Assembly (NCBI GenBank): GCA_964441285.1
Contig: CAYTUK010000019.1
Coordinates: 1-33,596, forward strand
Source of the DNA: S010-25 sp964441285
GTDB taxonomy: Bacteria > Pseudomonadota > Gammaproteobacteria > SZUA-229
Direction of reading: 5' to 3'
Length of the DNA stretch: 33,596 bases
The translations under genes and the position numbers were made by a program. The first letter of the stretch is position 1; each line of letters starts with the position of its first letter. Of the stretch, positions 25,123 to 33,183 are shown piece by piece. Below the pieces are notes generated by a model, which was not told the origin of the DNA, did not search any database, and saw only the letters and a list, made by a program, of their open reading frames with translations.

Positions 25123-25374
25123 TTACTTTTCGGTGGGTTTGTCCTGGTGACTGCCATCACAAAAAGGTGCTGTTTTAGTTTGTTTGCAGCCACAGAAATA
25201 AACTTTTTCAGATTTTTCTGCAACATATTTTAGCGGACTGAAACCGGTACCTTTGTGTGAGCCATCGCAGAATGGCTGGGTTTTACTTCTACCACAGCTA
25301 CACCAGTGATAGGTTTTGTTGGCTTCGACTTCGACGGCGAAGGGGGTGTCGGAACTTCTTATTGCGGTGGACAT
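25123..25374 (-). CDS. Double CDGSH iron-sulfur domain protein
   Basis: An 83-residue protein with two CDGSH zinc-finger-like motifs, each able to bind a 2Fe-2S cluster through three Cys and one His: C25, C27, C36, H40 and C61, C63, C72, H76. This tandem form resembles the CISD3/MiNT group rather than single-motif MitoNEET. No signal peptide or membrane segment is seen, so it is cytosolic. The function in bacteria is unclear (redox or Fe-S transfer). AGGAG lies 7 nt before the ATG. It is separated by 184 nt from the next minus-strand gene and may have its own promoter. Confidence 0.93.
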   Translation of the reverse strand: MSTAIRSSDTPFAVEVEANKTYHWCSCGRSKTQPFCDGSHKGTGFSPLKYVAEKSEKVYFCGCKQTKTAPFCDGSHQDKPTEK

Positions 25375-25488
25375 TTTTTTCTCCTGTTTATAATGTATCG
25401 TATGTTGAAGATATTATCATGCTTCTGGTGGCAAGAATAAACCGTTATCATAAGAAATAATTATTCTGAAATCAGCAACAGTTGTGCA

Positions 25489-25515
25489 GGGAAGATTTCC
25501 TCAACGGCTCTTCCC
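25489..25515. terminator. Hairpin downstream of the first DUF2892 gene
   Basis: GGGAAGA (25489-25495) and TCTTCCC (25509-25515) form a perfect 7-bp stem 44 nt past the stop codon of the minus-strand DUF2892 gene. No T-tract follows on either strand, so it may be a 3'-end hairpin rather than an intrinsic terminator. Confidence 0.35.
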
Positions 25516-25558
25516 CTCGACAATATGAATGACTTTTGAGTGTGGGAAGCCAGGGGTA

Positions 25559-25771
25559 TTAGTGGTGTTGCTGATCACCTGAATTTATCTTCTTACAAGT
25601 CTGGTAACCCAAGATACCATAAACGGGGCAGAAGCATAGAATGCCGGTAGCTATCGGGATTAGACCGAACCAGCCCCAGGGGGTTTGTGGACCATAATAA
25701 ACTGTGCTGATAAGTATGCTGCCTAGTGTGAGCCTAAACAGGCCGTCAATCTTTCCGACATTACATAACAT
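25559..25771 (-). CDS. DUF2892 (YgaP-like) small membrane protein, copy 1
   Basis: A 70-residue protein with two membrane helices of the DUF2892 family, the same fold as the membrane part of the rhodanese YgaP. It opens MLCNVGKIDGLFRLTLG and ends in FCPVYGILGYQTCKK; Cys residues lie at both ends (near positions 3, 47 and 59). The His-rich tail (DQQHH) is distinctive. The function is unknown, and co-occurrence with sulfur or Fe-S genes elsewhere is only suggestive. A GAGG ribosome site precedes the ATG. It is a diverged paralogue of the gene at 26186-26392. Confidence 0.85.
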   Translation of the reverse strand: MLCNVGKIDGLFRLTLGSILISTVYYGPQTPWGWFGLIPIATGILCFCPVYGILGYQTCKKINSGDQQHH

Positions 25772-26185
25772 AATAAAAGAGCCTCAAAATAAAAGTGCTA
25801 TAAAAATCAGGGGTGATACTTGAGGTCTCATTTGTAAACCATTTACTGGCTACAGTTATTACTACTGAAACAGATAATAAGTATTCTTTTTATCTATCCT
25901 GTTAGTAACTGTGGTTTGATTGTTCCGGCCTGTCAGTTAAACGTCGTACTTTTAGTGCGGGGTTTTAAGCCGTGGCACGATCAGATAGCGTTAATTTTTC
26001 TAAAACTTCTAATCTTAATTTAGCATTAAAAGGAGAATAATTCTAATCGAAGGCGTAAATTTTTCTGCTTAATCGATAAATCCTCAGGCCAGTGCTGTTG
26101 AGTGCAAATTTCTACACAAGCCAGGTTTCTACACAAGCCAGGTTTCTACACAAGCACTGACTTAACAAGCGGTTTCAGCCTTACC
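25772..26185. other. 414-bp gene-free region between the two DUF2892 genes
   Basis: No open frame with a start and ribosome site is convincing. The region is AT-rich, with an AAGGAG at 26030-26035 that has no start codon after it. Its right end holds the 17-bp tandem repeat within an inverted pair (26090-26159). The promoter of the minus-strand gene ending at 25559 must lie in its left part, but I cannot place it. Confidence 0.5.
26090..26159. repeat. 17-bp tandem repeat flanked by 7-bp inverted arms
   Basis: TCTACACAAGCCAGGTT is repeated at 26111 and 26128, with a third partial copy (11 nt) at 26145-26155. CAGTGCT (26090-26096) and AGCACTG (26153-26159) bracket the array, the right arm running out of the last partial copy. 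The copies are identical, which suggests recent expansion. It sits 27 nt downstream of the stop of the minus-strand DUF2892 gene. Confidence 0.8.
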
Positions 26186-26392
26186 TCATTTTGGGGCGCA
26201 GGTTTTCAGGCCAATTAGCGAGTAAAGCGGGCAAAACTTGAACAATCCCGTTGCCAGAGGTATAACACCAATCCAGCCATACATTGCATAGGGTCCAATA
26301 ACGGGAATACTTTTACCAAAAAATACCAGGCCCAATAAGGCCAGGCCAACAATGATACGAATGAATCGATCAATTCCACCTACATTACACAT
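26186..26392 (-). CDS. DUF2892 (YgaP-like) small membrane protein, copy 2
   Basis: A 68-residue two-helix membrane protein, MCNVGGIDRFIRIIVGLALLG and ending FCPLYSLIGLKTCAPK. The arrangement of Cys at residue 2, in the FCP motif and near the C-terminus matches copy 1, so the family constraint is on these cysteines. GGAG precedes the ATG. Copies 1 and 2 share the ends but differ in the middle, indicating an old duplication or separate acquisition. Confidence 0.85.
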   Translation of the reverse strand: MCNVGGIDRFIRIIVGLALLGLVFFGKSIPVIGPYAMYGWIGVIPLATGLFKFCPLYSLIGLKTCAPK

Positions 26393-26606
26393 AATATTTC
26401 TCCAGTTAATCAGAACAAGTGGGGCATTGTAAATATCGGATACAGTATTGTCTATAACAATGTCACACCGGTATCTTCGCCAATTGTGTTAGAGCTGCCA
26501 TATCTATTATTTCGATATTACCACATAGTCGTTTGATAATACTTTCCAGTTCTAGTTCCTTTAGCTTCATCAACAACCAGACTAATTGCTTCCCCCAGGG
26601 GGTATT

Positions 26607-27230
26607 TTACGCCTTGTACCAGTGCTGTCGTAATGCCTTAAGTACCTTGTCACTATAGATACGTGAACCTTTGCTGCCGTTGTAACGTGCCAGCGCTTTA
26701 CGTAAGTCATTATTTTCCATATCCATATAATATTTAAGGATGGTGCAACCCAGGCGTAGATTGGTATTTACGTCAATCAGATTGTCTTCAGGATGGCCAA
26801 TCTCATTAAGCCAGAAGGGCATAATCTGCATTAAGCCCTGTGCCCCAGATTTAGATATGGCGTAAGGATCAAACCGGCTTTCAACCTCGATTAATGCCAG
26901 CACTAACTCTGGCGCAAGGTGTACACGTCTGGCCTCATAGTGAATTTGCTTTAACAGTTGCAGGCGACGTTTCCTGTCTTTTACAAAAGGTTTCAGGCGG
27001 GTAGACATGTCCAGTAGCCAGACCTCAGCCTGGAAGCGATCATCAAAACTTTGTGAAGAATTAATCGCATTGGTAAGTAACTGGCGAAGTTTAGCATCGA
27101 CAACTGGGCTGCCCGCTGCACTACAGGGGATGAAGAGTGCATTGAGGGTCATTAACAGGAAAAGCGATAGCGTTGAGCTTTTAAAGCGATTAAGCCTGTT
27201 TTTGAGGATTAATGATCGTGTCAGCTTCAT
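26607..27230 (-). CDS. Lytic transglycosylase (SLT domain)
   Basis: A 207-residue exported murein lytic transglycosylase. The basic N-terminus and hydrophobic segment (residues 20-38, ending PCSAAGS) form a signal peptide or lipoprotein-like leader, but no classical lipobox is clear. The C-terminal half carries the SLT motifs: catalytic Glu near residue 117 in IEVESRFDPYAIS, SGAQGLMQIMP, NLRLGCTILKYYMDM and ALARYNGSKG. It cleaves the glycan between MurNAc and GlcNAc to make 1,6-anhydro ends. It stands alone, with no strong ribosome site. Confidence 0.93.
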   Translation of the reverse strand: MKLTRSLILKNRLNRFKSSTLSLFLLMTLNALFIPCSAAGSPVVDAKLRQLLTNAINSSQSFDDRFQAEVWLLDMSTRLKPFVKDRKRRLQLLKQIHYEARRVHLAPELVLALIEVESRFDPYAISKSGAQGLMQIMPFWLNEIGHPEDNLIDVNTNLRLGCTILKYYMDMENNDLRKALARYNGSKGSRIYSDKVLKALRQHWYKA

Positions 27231-27396
27231 TAATTAAGGTTATATGATTTCCAGTTTTATTCAATACAGATGTGGATATCATACAGGTATATTTTAACCA
27301 GTGTTTCGACGCTGCGAGGTATTTTGGGCTATGATTGATAAGAGACAAAGCAGGTATAGCACGCTATATATTTTTACTGAGGTTGCTTAAACGCTA

Positions 27397-28284
27397 ATGG
27401 GTGATAAAAACAGAAGAGCAAATACGGCGGAAGAACTCGTCGAAGGGGTTGTTAATCTCATTACTTTACCGGACATCTACATACGGGTTAATCAGGTGCT
27501 CGAAGATCCTGATCATAATGCGCAACAACTGGGTGAGGTGATTAGTTATGATCCAGCGCTCACCACCCGTATCCTGCGGATTGTTAATAGTGCTTATTAT
27601 TCACTCGCGGTTAAAATCGAACTGGTCAGTCGAGCCGTGTCTGTGCTGGGGGAAAATGATATACGTAACCTGATTCTGGCTACATCTGCGGTTGAAACGT
27701 TTAAGTGTCTGCCTAATCAGTTACTGGATATTGATCTGTTCTGGCGTCACAGTGTGTACACAGGAATTGTTTCGCGTTTACTTTCACAGCATTGCAATAT
27801 CCTCCACCGAGAACGTCTGTTTATTGCCGGGATGTTGCACGATATTGGTAAGTTGGTGTTGTATTATAAAGAGCCTGAACTATCTCAGGAAGTTCTTCTG
27901 CAAGCTGCAGAAAATAGCGGGGCGCTTTATCAGGCAGAGGCAGACGTGATTGGTTTTACACATGCTGATGTGGGCGGTGCGTTAGTTGGCTCCTGGAAGT
28001 TGGCCGATACGCTAAAAGATGTGATCACCTACCATCACACCCCCTTGAAAGCGCGGCAATACCCCTTAGAAACAGCGATTGTCCATATCGCTAACTGCGT
28101 TGTTAATGCCATCACTCCAGACACGATTGTAGATGAACATCTATTAGAGGGGATGGATGATTTTGAGACTGCGACTCTCACAATAACCGGGCTGGATTTA
28201 AACATACTCCCGGATGTAATGGAGCAGGCCAGGGAGCAAGCAATAGAAGTTATGGATATTGTTTGTCCAAAAAACATCGAGTGA
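27397..28284 (+). CDS. HDOD-domain signalling protein
   Basis: A 295-residue cytosolic protein that is mainly an HDOD domain (about residues 18-215). LPDIYIRVNQVLEDPDHNAQQLGEVIS and DPALTTRILRIVNSAYY are characteristic, and the HD-like MLHDIGKLVLYY has H148-D149. HDOD proteins act in regulation (chemotaxis, motility, stress), usually without proven catalysis. No output or receiver domain is attached, so it is a stand-alone form. It converges on the MBL gene with a 32-nt gap. Confidence 0.93.
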   Translation: MGDKNRRANTAEELVEGVVNLITLPDIYIRVNQVLEDPDHNAQQLGEVISYDPALTTRILRIVNSAYYSLAVKIELVSRAVSVLGENDIRNLILATSAVETFKCLPNQLLDIDLFWRHSVYTGIVSRLLSQHCNILHRERLFIAGMLHDIGKLVLYYKEPELSQEVLLQAAENSGALYQAEADVIGFTHADVGGALVGSWKLADTLKDVITYHHTPLKARQYPLETAIVHIANCVVNAITPDTIVDEHLLEGMDDFETATLTITGLDLNILPDVMEQAREQAIEVMDIVCPKNIE

Positions 28285-28316
28285 GTCGTTGATTAAGTCT
28301 GATTTTTATTGAGAGC

Positions 28317-29258
28317 CTATGGGCGAAAACAGTCAAGATCATTGGCAAAAGTAATCTTTCCATGATAGTTTTTCTGGATGATCTGCCGGGTCTGTTTTTC
28401 CCGCCCCAGTGTTCTTACCATACGGTGTGATAACACCAGTTGTTTAACTTTGGCCGCCGCCGCGATCTGGCCGATAACAGAAGGTGGCATATGCAATTGT
28501 CTCGCAACACCAGTGCTGCCTTCTGCAACGGCATTATGGGCAAGCAGTATGTCCGAGCCGGCAGCGAGTTTCTCCAGAGTATGCCAGCCACCATTCATGT
28601 CACCTGAAAAGGTAATGCTGTGGTTGTCGATATCAACCCGCCAGGCCAGCGCAGGTATCGAACCGTGATGAACGGGGATAGCAGAGAGCTTGAATCGACT
28701 GTTATGGAAACCTGCCCAGCGTTTGTGGCGATTTGTTTCACCAGCCGCTACATTGTGTGCGACCAGTCGGTAAGGGGCTGCCAGTGAGGGGTTAACAAAA
28801 TCGTTGAGATAACGAAAAACCCCATGCGGGTAGCCAAACAGGTCGTTAACAAATTCCTTCATTGAAGGCATGATAGCGTTTCCACTCGGGCCGAACAAAG
28901 GTAGGTCTTGTCTGCGCTCACCAAAATAGGAAGCCTTGACCAGTACCGGCAAGTCGGCACTGTGGTCAACATGAAAATGGGAAAAGACAATCGCATCCAG
29001 GTCTTTGAACTGGGCACCGCTTTTACCAAAATTTAGTGCGCTGCCACCACCAGCATCAATCATTAGACGCGCCTTGCCATTAAGCCAGATCAGATAACTG
29101 CTGGAAGCCCGTGCATCCTGCATTATCTCTGGTCCACCGGAGCCCAGTACCTGTAGCCAGACACCGTGGTTGCCGCATCTGCCGTGAGCGGAAAGGGTGA
29201 ATGGCATTATTAAAATGGCGAACAGGAATAACGCTAACGGTTGTTTTTTAGTACACAT
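28317..29258 (-). CDS. Exported metallo-beta-lactamase-fold hydrolase (RNase Z-like)
   Basis: A 313-residue protein with a signal peptide (LFLFAILIMPFTLSA, cleaved near residue 24) followed by an MBL domain. The metal motif is SHFHVDHSADLPV at 93-105 (H94, H96, D98, H99); further ligands are likely in the VHHGSIPALAW and SGDMNGG segments. The fold resembles the RNase Z/arylsulfatase-type branch. Export argues against RNA processing and for a periplasmic esterase or sulfatase role, but the substrate is unknown. It lies alone on the minus strand between the HDOD gene and the FlhB-like gene. Confidence 0.88.
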   Translation of the reverse strand: MCTKKQPLALFLFAILIMPFTLSAHGRCGNHGVWLQVLGSGGPEIMQDARASSSYLIWLNGKARLMIDAGGGSALNFGKSGAQFKDLDAIVFSHFHVDHSADLPVLVKASYFGERRQDLPLFGPSGNAIMPSMKEFVNDLFGYPHGVFRYLNDFVNPSLAAPYRLVAHNVAAGETNRHKRWAGFHNSRFKLSAIPVHHGSIPALAWRVDIDNHSITFSGDMNGGWHTLEKLAAGSDILLAHNAVAEGSTGVARQLHMPPSVIGQIAAAAKVKQLVLSHRMVRTLGREKQTRQIIQKNYHGKITFANDLDCFRP

Positions 29259-29351
29259 ATTGGTGTTATACCTCCGTGTTTGGAGGGCGCTTTAGGGCTT
29301 GATTATAACTATGCCGCAAATCGTTTCGGCGTATATTTCAGGCTCGACTGT

Positions 29352-29627
29352 TTAGTAATTTTTGGGAAATTTTCCGGTAAGAATATAAGCAAAAGCAATG
29401 ACTTCAGCGACTGCTCTATATAAATTTTCAGGTATTTCATCACCCAGGTCTATTTGTGACAGTACACTTATCAGGCCATCGTCTTTCTGTAAGGGTATGC
29501 CGTGTCTGGCTGCAATATCAATAATTTTATCAGCAATATTATCCAGACCTTTGGCGGTAACTCTGGGTGCACTTTCACCATCATATTCAAGTGCGACAGC
29601 AATCTTTTTTAGTGTTTTATTATGCAT
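29352..29627 (-). CDS. FlhB C-terminal-like export-switch protein (FlhX type)
   Basis: A 91-residue soluble protein equivalent to the cytoplasmic C-terminal domain of FlhB/YscU after its self-cleavage site. VALEYDGESAPRVTAKGLDNIADKI matches the segment after NPTH, and LGDEIPENLYRAVAEVIAFAYIL is the family end. It lacks the membrane domain and the NPTH motif. Such stand-alone proteins are often found next to a FliK-like gene, as here (upstream, 54 nt), and can partly replace the FlhB C-terminus in some bacteria. No other flagellar gene is in the window. Confidence 0.9.
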   Translation of the reverse strand: MHNKTLKKIAVALEYDGESAPRVTAKGLDNIADKIIDIAARHGIPLQKDDGLISVLSQIDLGDEIPENLYRAVAEVIAFAYILTGKFPKNY

Positions 29628-29681
29628 TCTGAAAGTTTCAACTGGACACGCCAGTGTACCTCGTTATATCTGGGGACAGAT

Positions 29682-31046
29682 TCATGCTTTCTCATCCAGT
29701 AAACGAACATTGGTGGGAACATCGCTACTGGGTTGGCGAAGATTGCCGTGGCTAACTCCCAGCTTTATTGTATTAAATCCGATGCGTTTAAGTGCGGCGT
29801 CAAGCCAGTTAATTTGTTCCGATATATTTTTAACGGTGGCTTTCTTTTCGGCACGAAATGCGGTTGAGATATAGCTATCGGTTAGATGTAGTTGAGCCTG
29901 AATCGAACCAAGTTGTTTGAAGTTAAAATTCAGTGTCACCATCCAGCTTGAAGCGCTTTGATCTCTTGCTGGTTGTTCCTGTTCCAGTCGAAACTGAATT
30001 AAATGGTTTTCTGTTCTGTCTTTTATCGGCAGATCAAATAAGAGCAGGAATAAGCTATCTGTTTCACGCGTTAGTGGAATTAATTGATGCGATGTTATTT
30101 TTGCTAATGCACCGTCAACGCCCGTTTTTAGTGCATGCAATATATCCATTGTTTTTAACAGGTCGGCTAATTTATTCTGTATTTGCTGTGAATTGGCTTG
30201 CTTCTGTATGTGGTTTAACAACAGAGCGAAACTGTTAAGCAGTTCGTTCGGTAGCCGCGTTGTATTCGTTGTGGTTAATGCCCGTTGAATTAATTGATGC
30301 TGACTTTTTGATAGCTTAATGGTTAACAAAGTGGCTAGCTGTATAAGGTTGATTTTACCTTTTATAAACCGATTTATAATTGATTGAATACTTTTTATCG
30401 TCTTTGCCGATGGCTTGAGTGTCAGTCCGGGTACATCATTCTGTAATTGAGCGCTAATCCTGAGTAACTGACTTTTTACATCGGACTGGAGCGCGTCATG
30501 ACTCAATACATCGGTTTGTTGGTTACCGCGCTGTAGTGTTCGTAGATGGTTTAACTTCGATTCAAGAAATACACCACTGTTTTGTATCAACTTCCTTAGT
30601 ATTTTTGCCTGTGTTACCTGCTCAGCATCAGGAAGTTGCTGGCGTAAATTGAGCAGTTGTTGTTTAAGCGTTTCAGAGATGGCAGGGTTTTTGATAATTT
30701 TTTGGCCAAGCAATAGCAATTCGCTCAGGCCTTGCTGCTGGGTAATAAGAGTTTTCAGGTTTTGAGCAGCTAACCGAGGGGTGAGAGCTGCACCCAGAAT
30801 GGTTAATATCGGCATCTCGCCCAGTGATTTAACCAGTAATTTGATCGGCTCTCCTGCTGTTAGGGCAATCGGGGTTTTTGCTTCTAGAAGAAGTTCTCCC
30901 ATACGCATCAATATTGTTTCCTGAGCCTTTGCATTGTGTTCCGTCGTTGCATTGAGTATTTGTCCAACTTTCCATGTTTTGGTTATATTGGTGATGGGTG
31001 CTGTGTGGATTTTAATGTTTGGCGGAATGGATGGGGTAATGATCAT
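29682..31046 (-). CDS. FliK-like flagellar hook-length control protein
   Basis: A 454-residue Gln/Leu/Lys-rich protein. The long N-terminal part is helical and divergent. The C-terminal hook-length domain (about 365-440, WMVTLNFNFKQLGSIQAQLHL then INWLDAALKRIGFNTIKLGV) is recognisable. FliK measures hook length and triggers the FlhB switch; its pairing with the FlhB-like gene downstream fits. Canonical FliK normally sits in a flagellar operon, so this orphan may be a second system or a remnant. The ribosome site is weak. Confidence 0.82.
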   Translation of the reverse strand: MIITPSIPPNIKIHTAPITNITKTWKVGQILNATTEHNAKAQETILMRMGELLLEAKTPIALTAGEPIKLLVKSLGEMPILTILGAALTPRLAAQNLKTLITQQQGLSELLLLGQKIIKNPAISETLKQQLLNLRQQLPDAEQVTQAKILRKLIQNSGVFLESKLNHLRTLQRGNQQTDVLSHDALQSDVKSQLLRISAQLQNDVPGLTLKPSAKTIKSIQSIINRFIKGKINLIQLATLLTIKLSKSQHQLIQRALTTTNTTRLPNELLNSFALLLNHIQKQANSQQIQNKLADLLKTMDILHALKTGVDGALAKITSHQLIPLTRETDSLFLLLFDLPIKDRTENHLIQFRLEQEQPARDQSASSWMVTLNFNFKQLGSIQAQLHLTDSYISTAFRAEKKATVKNISEQINWLDAALKRIGFNTIKLGVSHGNLRQPSSDVPTNVRLLDEKA

Positions 31047-31240
31047 AATATGACCATTATATAAAAAAATCAGCTACTTTACTGTTTTCTCTACGAATAA
31101 ATACAACTCTTTACGGGTGACAAATACCATATAGAGCAATATTTCGAGTATGAAGAAATGGCTGGTCGCTGATCGCAGCAGGGCGATTGTTGGCAGCAGC
31201 GATAAAGCAATAAAATATAACAAAATGACGCGTTTTGTAC

Positions 31241-31269
31241 TTGCATTCTATATGCAATTTACGTAATAT
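31241..31269 (+). promoter_or_regulatory. Promoter candidate for the initiator tRNA
   Basis: TTGCAT (31241-31246) and TAATAT (31264-31269) lie 17 nt apart, with a start expected near 31276, 8 nt before the tRNA. TTGCAT and ATGCAA (31252-31257) are also a perfect inverted pair around TCTAT. The hexamers are imperfect, so confidence is moderate. Confidence 0.4.
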
Positions 31270-31283
31270 TCGCATCTTGTTGT

Positions 31284-31360
<77 letters not shown>

Positions 31361-31369
31361 ATTCTATAG

Positions 31370-31422
31370 ACGGTTCAGTTGAATAGTTGTCATTGACAGC
31401 TATTTGTCTGAGCCGTTTTTTT
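31370..31422 (+). terminator. Terminator after tRNA-fMet
   Basis: ACGGTTCAG (31370-31378) pairs with CTGAGCCGT (31408-31416) with one G-U. A second stem inside (AATAG/CTATT and TGTC/GACA) extends the hairpin. TTTTTTT follows. This is a strong intrinsic terminator on the + strand. Confidence 0.85.
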
Positions 31423-31483
31423 ATGCCCGTATGATTATTCATAGGTTTCTCCTTTGAAGCTATTTTCAAAATTCCCGCCAACC

Positions 31484-31503
31484 CCCTGTGTCAGGATAGT
31501 TGT
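31484..31503 (+). repeat. 20-nt direct repeat, copy 2
   Basis: Identical to 102-121. It lies 26 nt past the stop codon of hipA (minus strand) and about 60 nt after the tRNA terminator, at the boundary between tRNA and toxin-antitoxin operon. Confidence 0.6.
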
Positions 31504-31529
31504 CGCCTCTAATATTCAATTAGACCACA

Positions 31530-32765
31530 TTAGTATTTTGAAATCGGTACTTTATCGATATGTTTGTCAATTGCCTCTATCACATTGGAGTAAAGAGGTA
31601 AGTTTGTTTTTTCCTTTTGCCAATATTCATGGAAAAGGGCAACTGTCTTAATAGCGGTATCCACTACAATTTTTTCAGGAAGCATAGCTTTAGCGGATAG
31701 ATGCTTAAGCTCATTAATAGTAAATTCATCAAAGCGTTTTGTTCTACTATATTTTAATGCCGTTTTTTCATTTTCTATATACGGGATTGTTGAAACAAAA
31801 TCATAGGCAGGAGATAATTTTGCGTTTTGTCTATCGAGATAGATAAGCGACCAGTTTTTTAGGTGCATGTCGGCATTACCAACCAACGTGTTAAAGACGA
31901 GCCTGCGAATGAACTCAGCAATATCTTTTTCGTCGCTTTCCGCGCCAATGACTTGTGCGATGTTTGCTGAACTTGCTTTTTTGTATTTCTCATTTGGATA
32001 TACGTCAAAAACTTGCGCAAAGTCTTCGATATGAATGGGGCTTCCATCGTCAAGGCGGTCAAAGCGTTTTATAGCAAAGGCTTGTTCTTGCATTTCTCCA
32101 ATACCGGCAGGAAGGTTTTCAATATCCTTTACATCAATCAAATTAATAGAAGGGACGTCCATTCCAACAAGCCGTGCGAGTTTCATCATGGAATATTCGT
32201 TTTCTGGTACGCCTGCAAACCTTGTAGATGGTAATTTCACAATCCATGAACCGCCCATGCCTTTTGCAGGAATGGTTAAGCCTCCGCTGGCTTCACTTAT
32301 TGCGGAAAATTTAAGTTGCACGCCTGCTAACGAGAAGCGAAGAGCATTATCCAGGGTCTTGTTTTTATTACCGTCATTTTCCTCTGCGCTATCATCCCGA
32401 TAATTCGACCAGACTTCATCTTTATCTGGAGCAACAGTAACTGCGCCGGACAAATCCATTCCTAATGCCCAGAGTAAAAAAAATTCTCTTTCGGATTTTA
32501 CACCTGCGCGCTCAGATAAATATTCACGCAAATGACCTTCTGGAAGCAGGTTAGAGAAGTAGGGCATTAATGCGGTTTGTGTAGGTTTAAATTCAGTAAT
32601 CAATTCGCCAAAGGAATCTTTAAAACGCAAGCCGAGGGTAGGTCTGCCTGCATTTTGGATATAAGCCTCACTAAAAGAAAATAGCGTGCGATCATGCCCT
32701 ACATTGGTGAGTGTGCCAATGTGCTCACCATGTAGAAGTATATTAAGTACAGACACATCCGCCAT
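31530..32765 (-). CDS. hipA: HipA-type serine/threonine kinase toxin
   Basis: A 411-residue HipA kinase. In E. coli HipA phosphorylates glutamyl-tRNA synthetase and causes persistence; the target here is inferred. Visible parts: the N-terminal couple_hipA region (MADVSVLNILLHGEHIGTLT, LPEGHLREYL); the loop RFSLAGVQLKFSA, whose Ser145 matches the autophosphorylated Ser150 of E. coli; the ATP-contacting Lys in SWIVKLPS (K177); the catalytic GNADMHLKN (296-304, Asp299); and metal-binding YDFVST (Asp322). All key residues are kept, so it is probably active. The ATG overlaps the hipB stop (TAATG), giving coupled translation after its antitoxin. Confidence 0.95.
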   Translation of the reverse strand: MADVSVLNILLHGEHIGTLTNVGHDRTLFSFSEAYIQNAGRPTLGLRFKDSFGELITEFKPTQTALMPYFSNLLPEGHLREYLSERAGVKSEREFFLLWALGMDLSGAVTVAPDKDEVWSNYRDDSAEENDGNKNKTLDNALRFSLAGVQLKFSAISEASGGLTIPAKGMGGSWIVKLPSTRFAGVPENEYSMMKLARLVGMDVPSINLIDVKDIENLPAGIGEMQEQAFAIKRFDRLDDGSPIHIEDFAQVFDVYPNEKYKKASSANIAQVIGAESDEKDIAEFIRRLVFNTLVGNADMHLKNWSLIYLDRQNAKLSPAYDFVSTIPYIENEKTALKYSRTKRFDEFTINELKHLSAKAMLPEKIVVDTAIKTVALFHEYWQKEKTNLPLYSNVIEAIDKHIDKVPISKY

Positions 32766-33058
32766 TATTCTTCTCCATCAAGGCTATAAGCGGGCAGGGG
32801 TGGTTTACCATTGGTGTCACTACCCACTATCGAATTAACCGCTGAAAGATATTTGCGGGGAATGAGCGTAAGTTCCAATTCTAAAACGCGGGCAATAGCG
32901 ACGAGGCTCGAAAGTCGTAAATCAACATTGCCACTTTCTATTTTAGATATATGGCTTTGTGGAACACCTGATCTGGAACTGAGTTCGCGCTGGCTTATCC
33001 CCATATTTTCACGGGTTTCTTTTAGGTGTTGGGAGATATATTGTGTTGAGTAGTTCAT
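32765..33058 (-). CDS. hipB: HipB-type HTH antitoxin
   Basis: A 97-residue antitoxin with an Xre-type HTH (about residues 12-65, LKETRENMGISQRELS, VPQSHISKIESGN) and a tail rich in Pro and acidic residues that should meet HipA. I take the ATG at 33058 because it begins the conserved region. A longer in-frame start at 33181 would add about 41 residues made from AT-rich operator-like DNA, and the ATG at 33076 is a second alternative. None has a good ribosome site. It neutralises HipA and represses the operon. Confidence 0.9.
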   Translation of the reverse strand: MNYSTQYISQHLKETRENMGISQRELSSRSGVPQSHISKIESGNVDLRLSSLVAIARVLELELTLIPRKYLSAVNSIVGSDTNGKPPLPAYSLDGEE

Positions 33059-33167
33059 TTTGATGTGTAATACCATATCAATTAATAAATAATATATATT
33101 ATATATATCGTACAAGGCATGATCTGTCAACAAGTGATTAGTTATTCTATATCGTTTTATGCTTAAT

Positions 33168-33183
33168 ATATGCAATTGCATAT
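33168..33183. promoter_or_regulatory. Palindrome upstream of hipBA, operator candidate
   Basis: ATATGCAATTGCATAT is a perfect 16-bp palindrome about 110 nt upstream of the chosen hipB start. HipB-type repressors bind dyads near their promoter. A 10-nt piece next to it, CATATCAATT (33179-33188), recurs at 33074-33083 close to the hipB start, which could be a second site. The whole 33060-33190 stretch is very AT-rich. Confidence 0.4.

Noticed and set aside
25973..25988. TGGCACG resembling a second sigma-54 -24 element
   Set aside because: The -12 position reads GATA instead of TTGC, so the invariant GC is missing and no gene begins downstream on that strand.
26111..26155. Short repeat array considered as a CRISPR
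   Set aside because: The unit is only 17 bp and copies are directly adjacent without spacers; there are no cas genes.
33059..33181. Longer HipB start giving 138 residues
   Set aside because: The added residues are encoded by AT-rich, palindromic DNA typical of an operator region, and the HTH domain begins at the later ATG.
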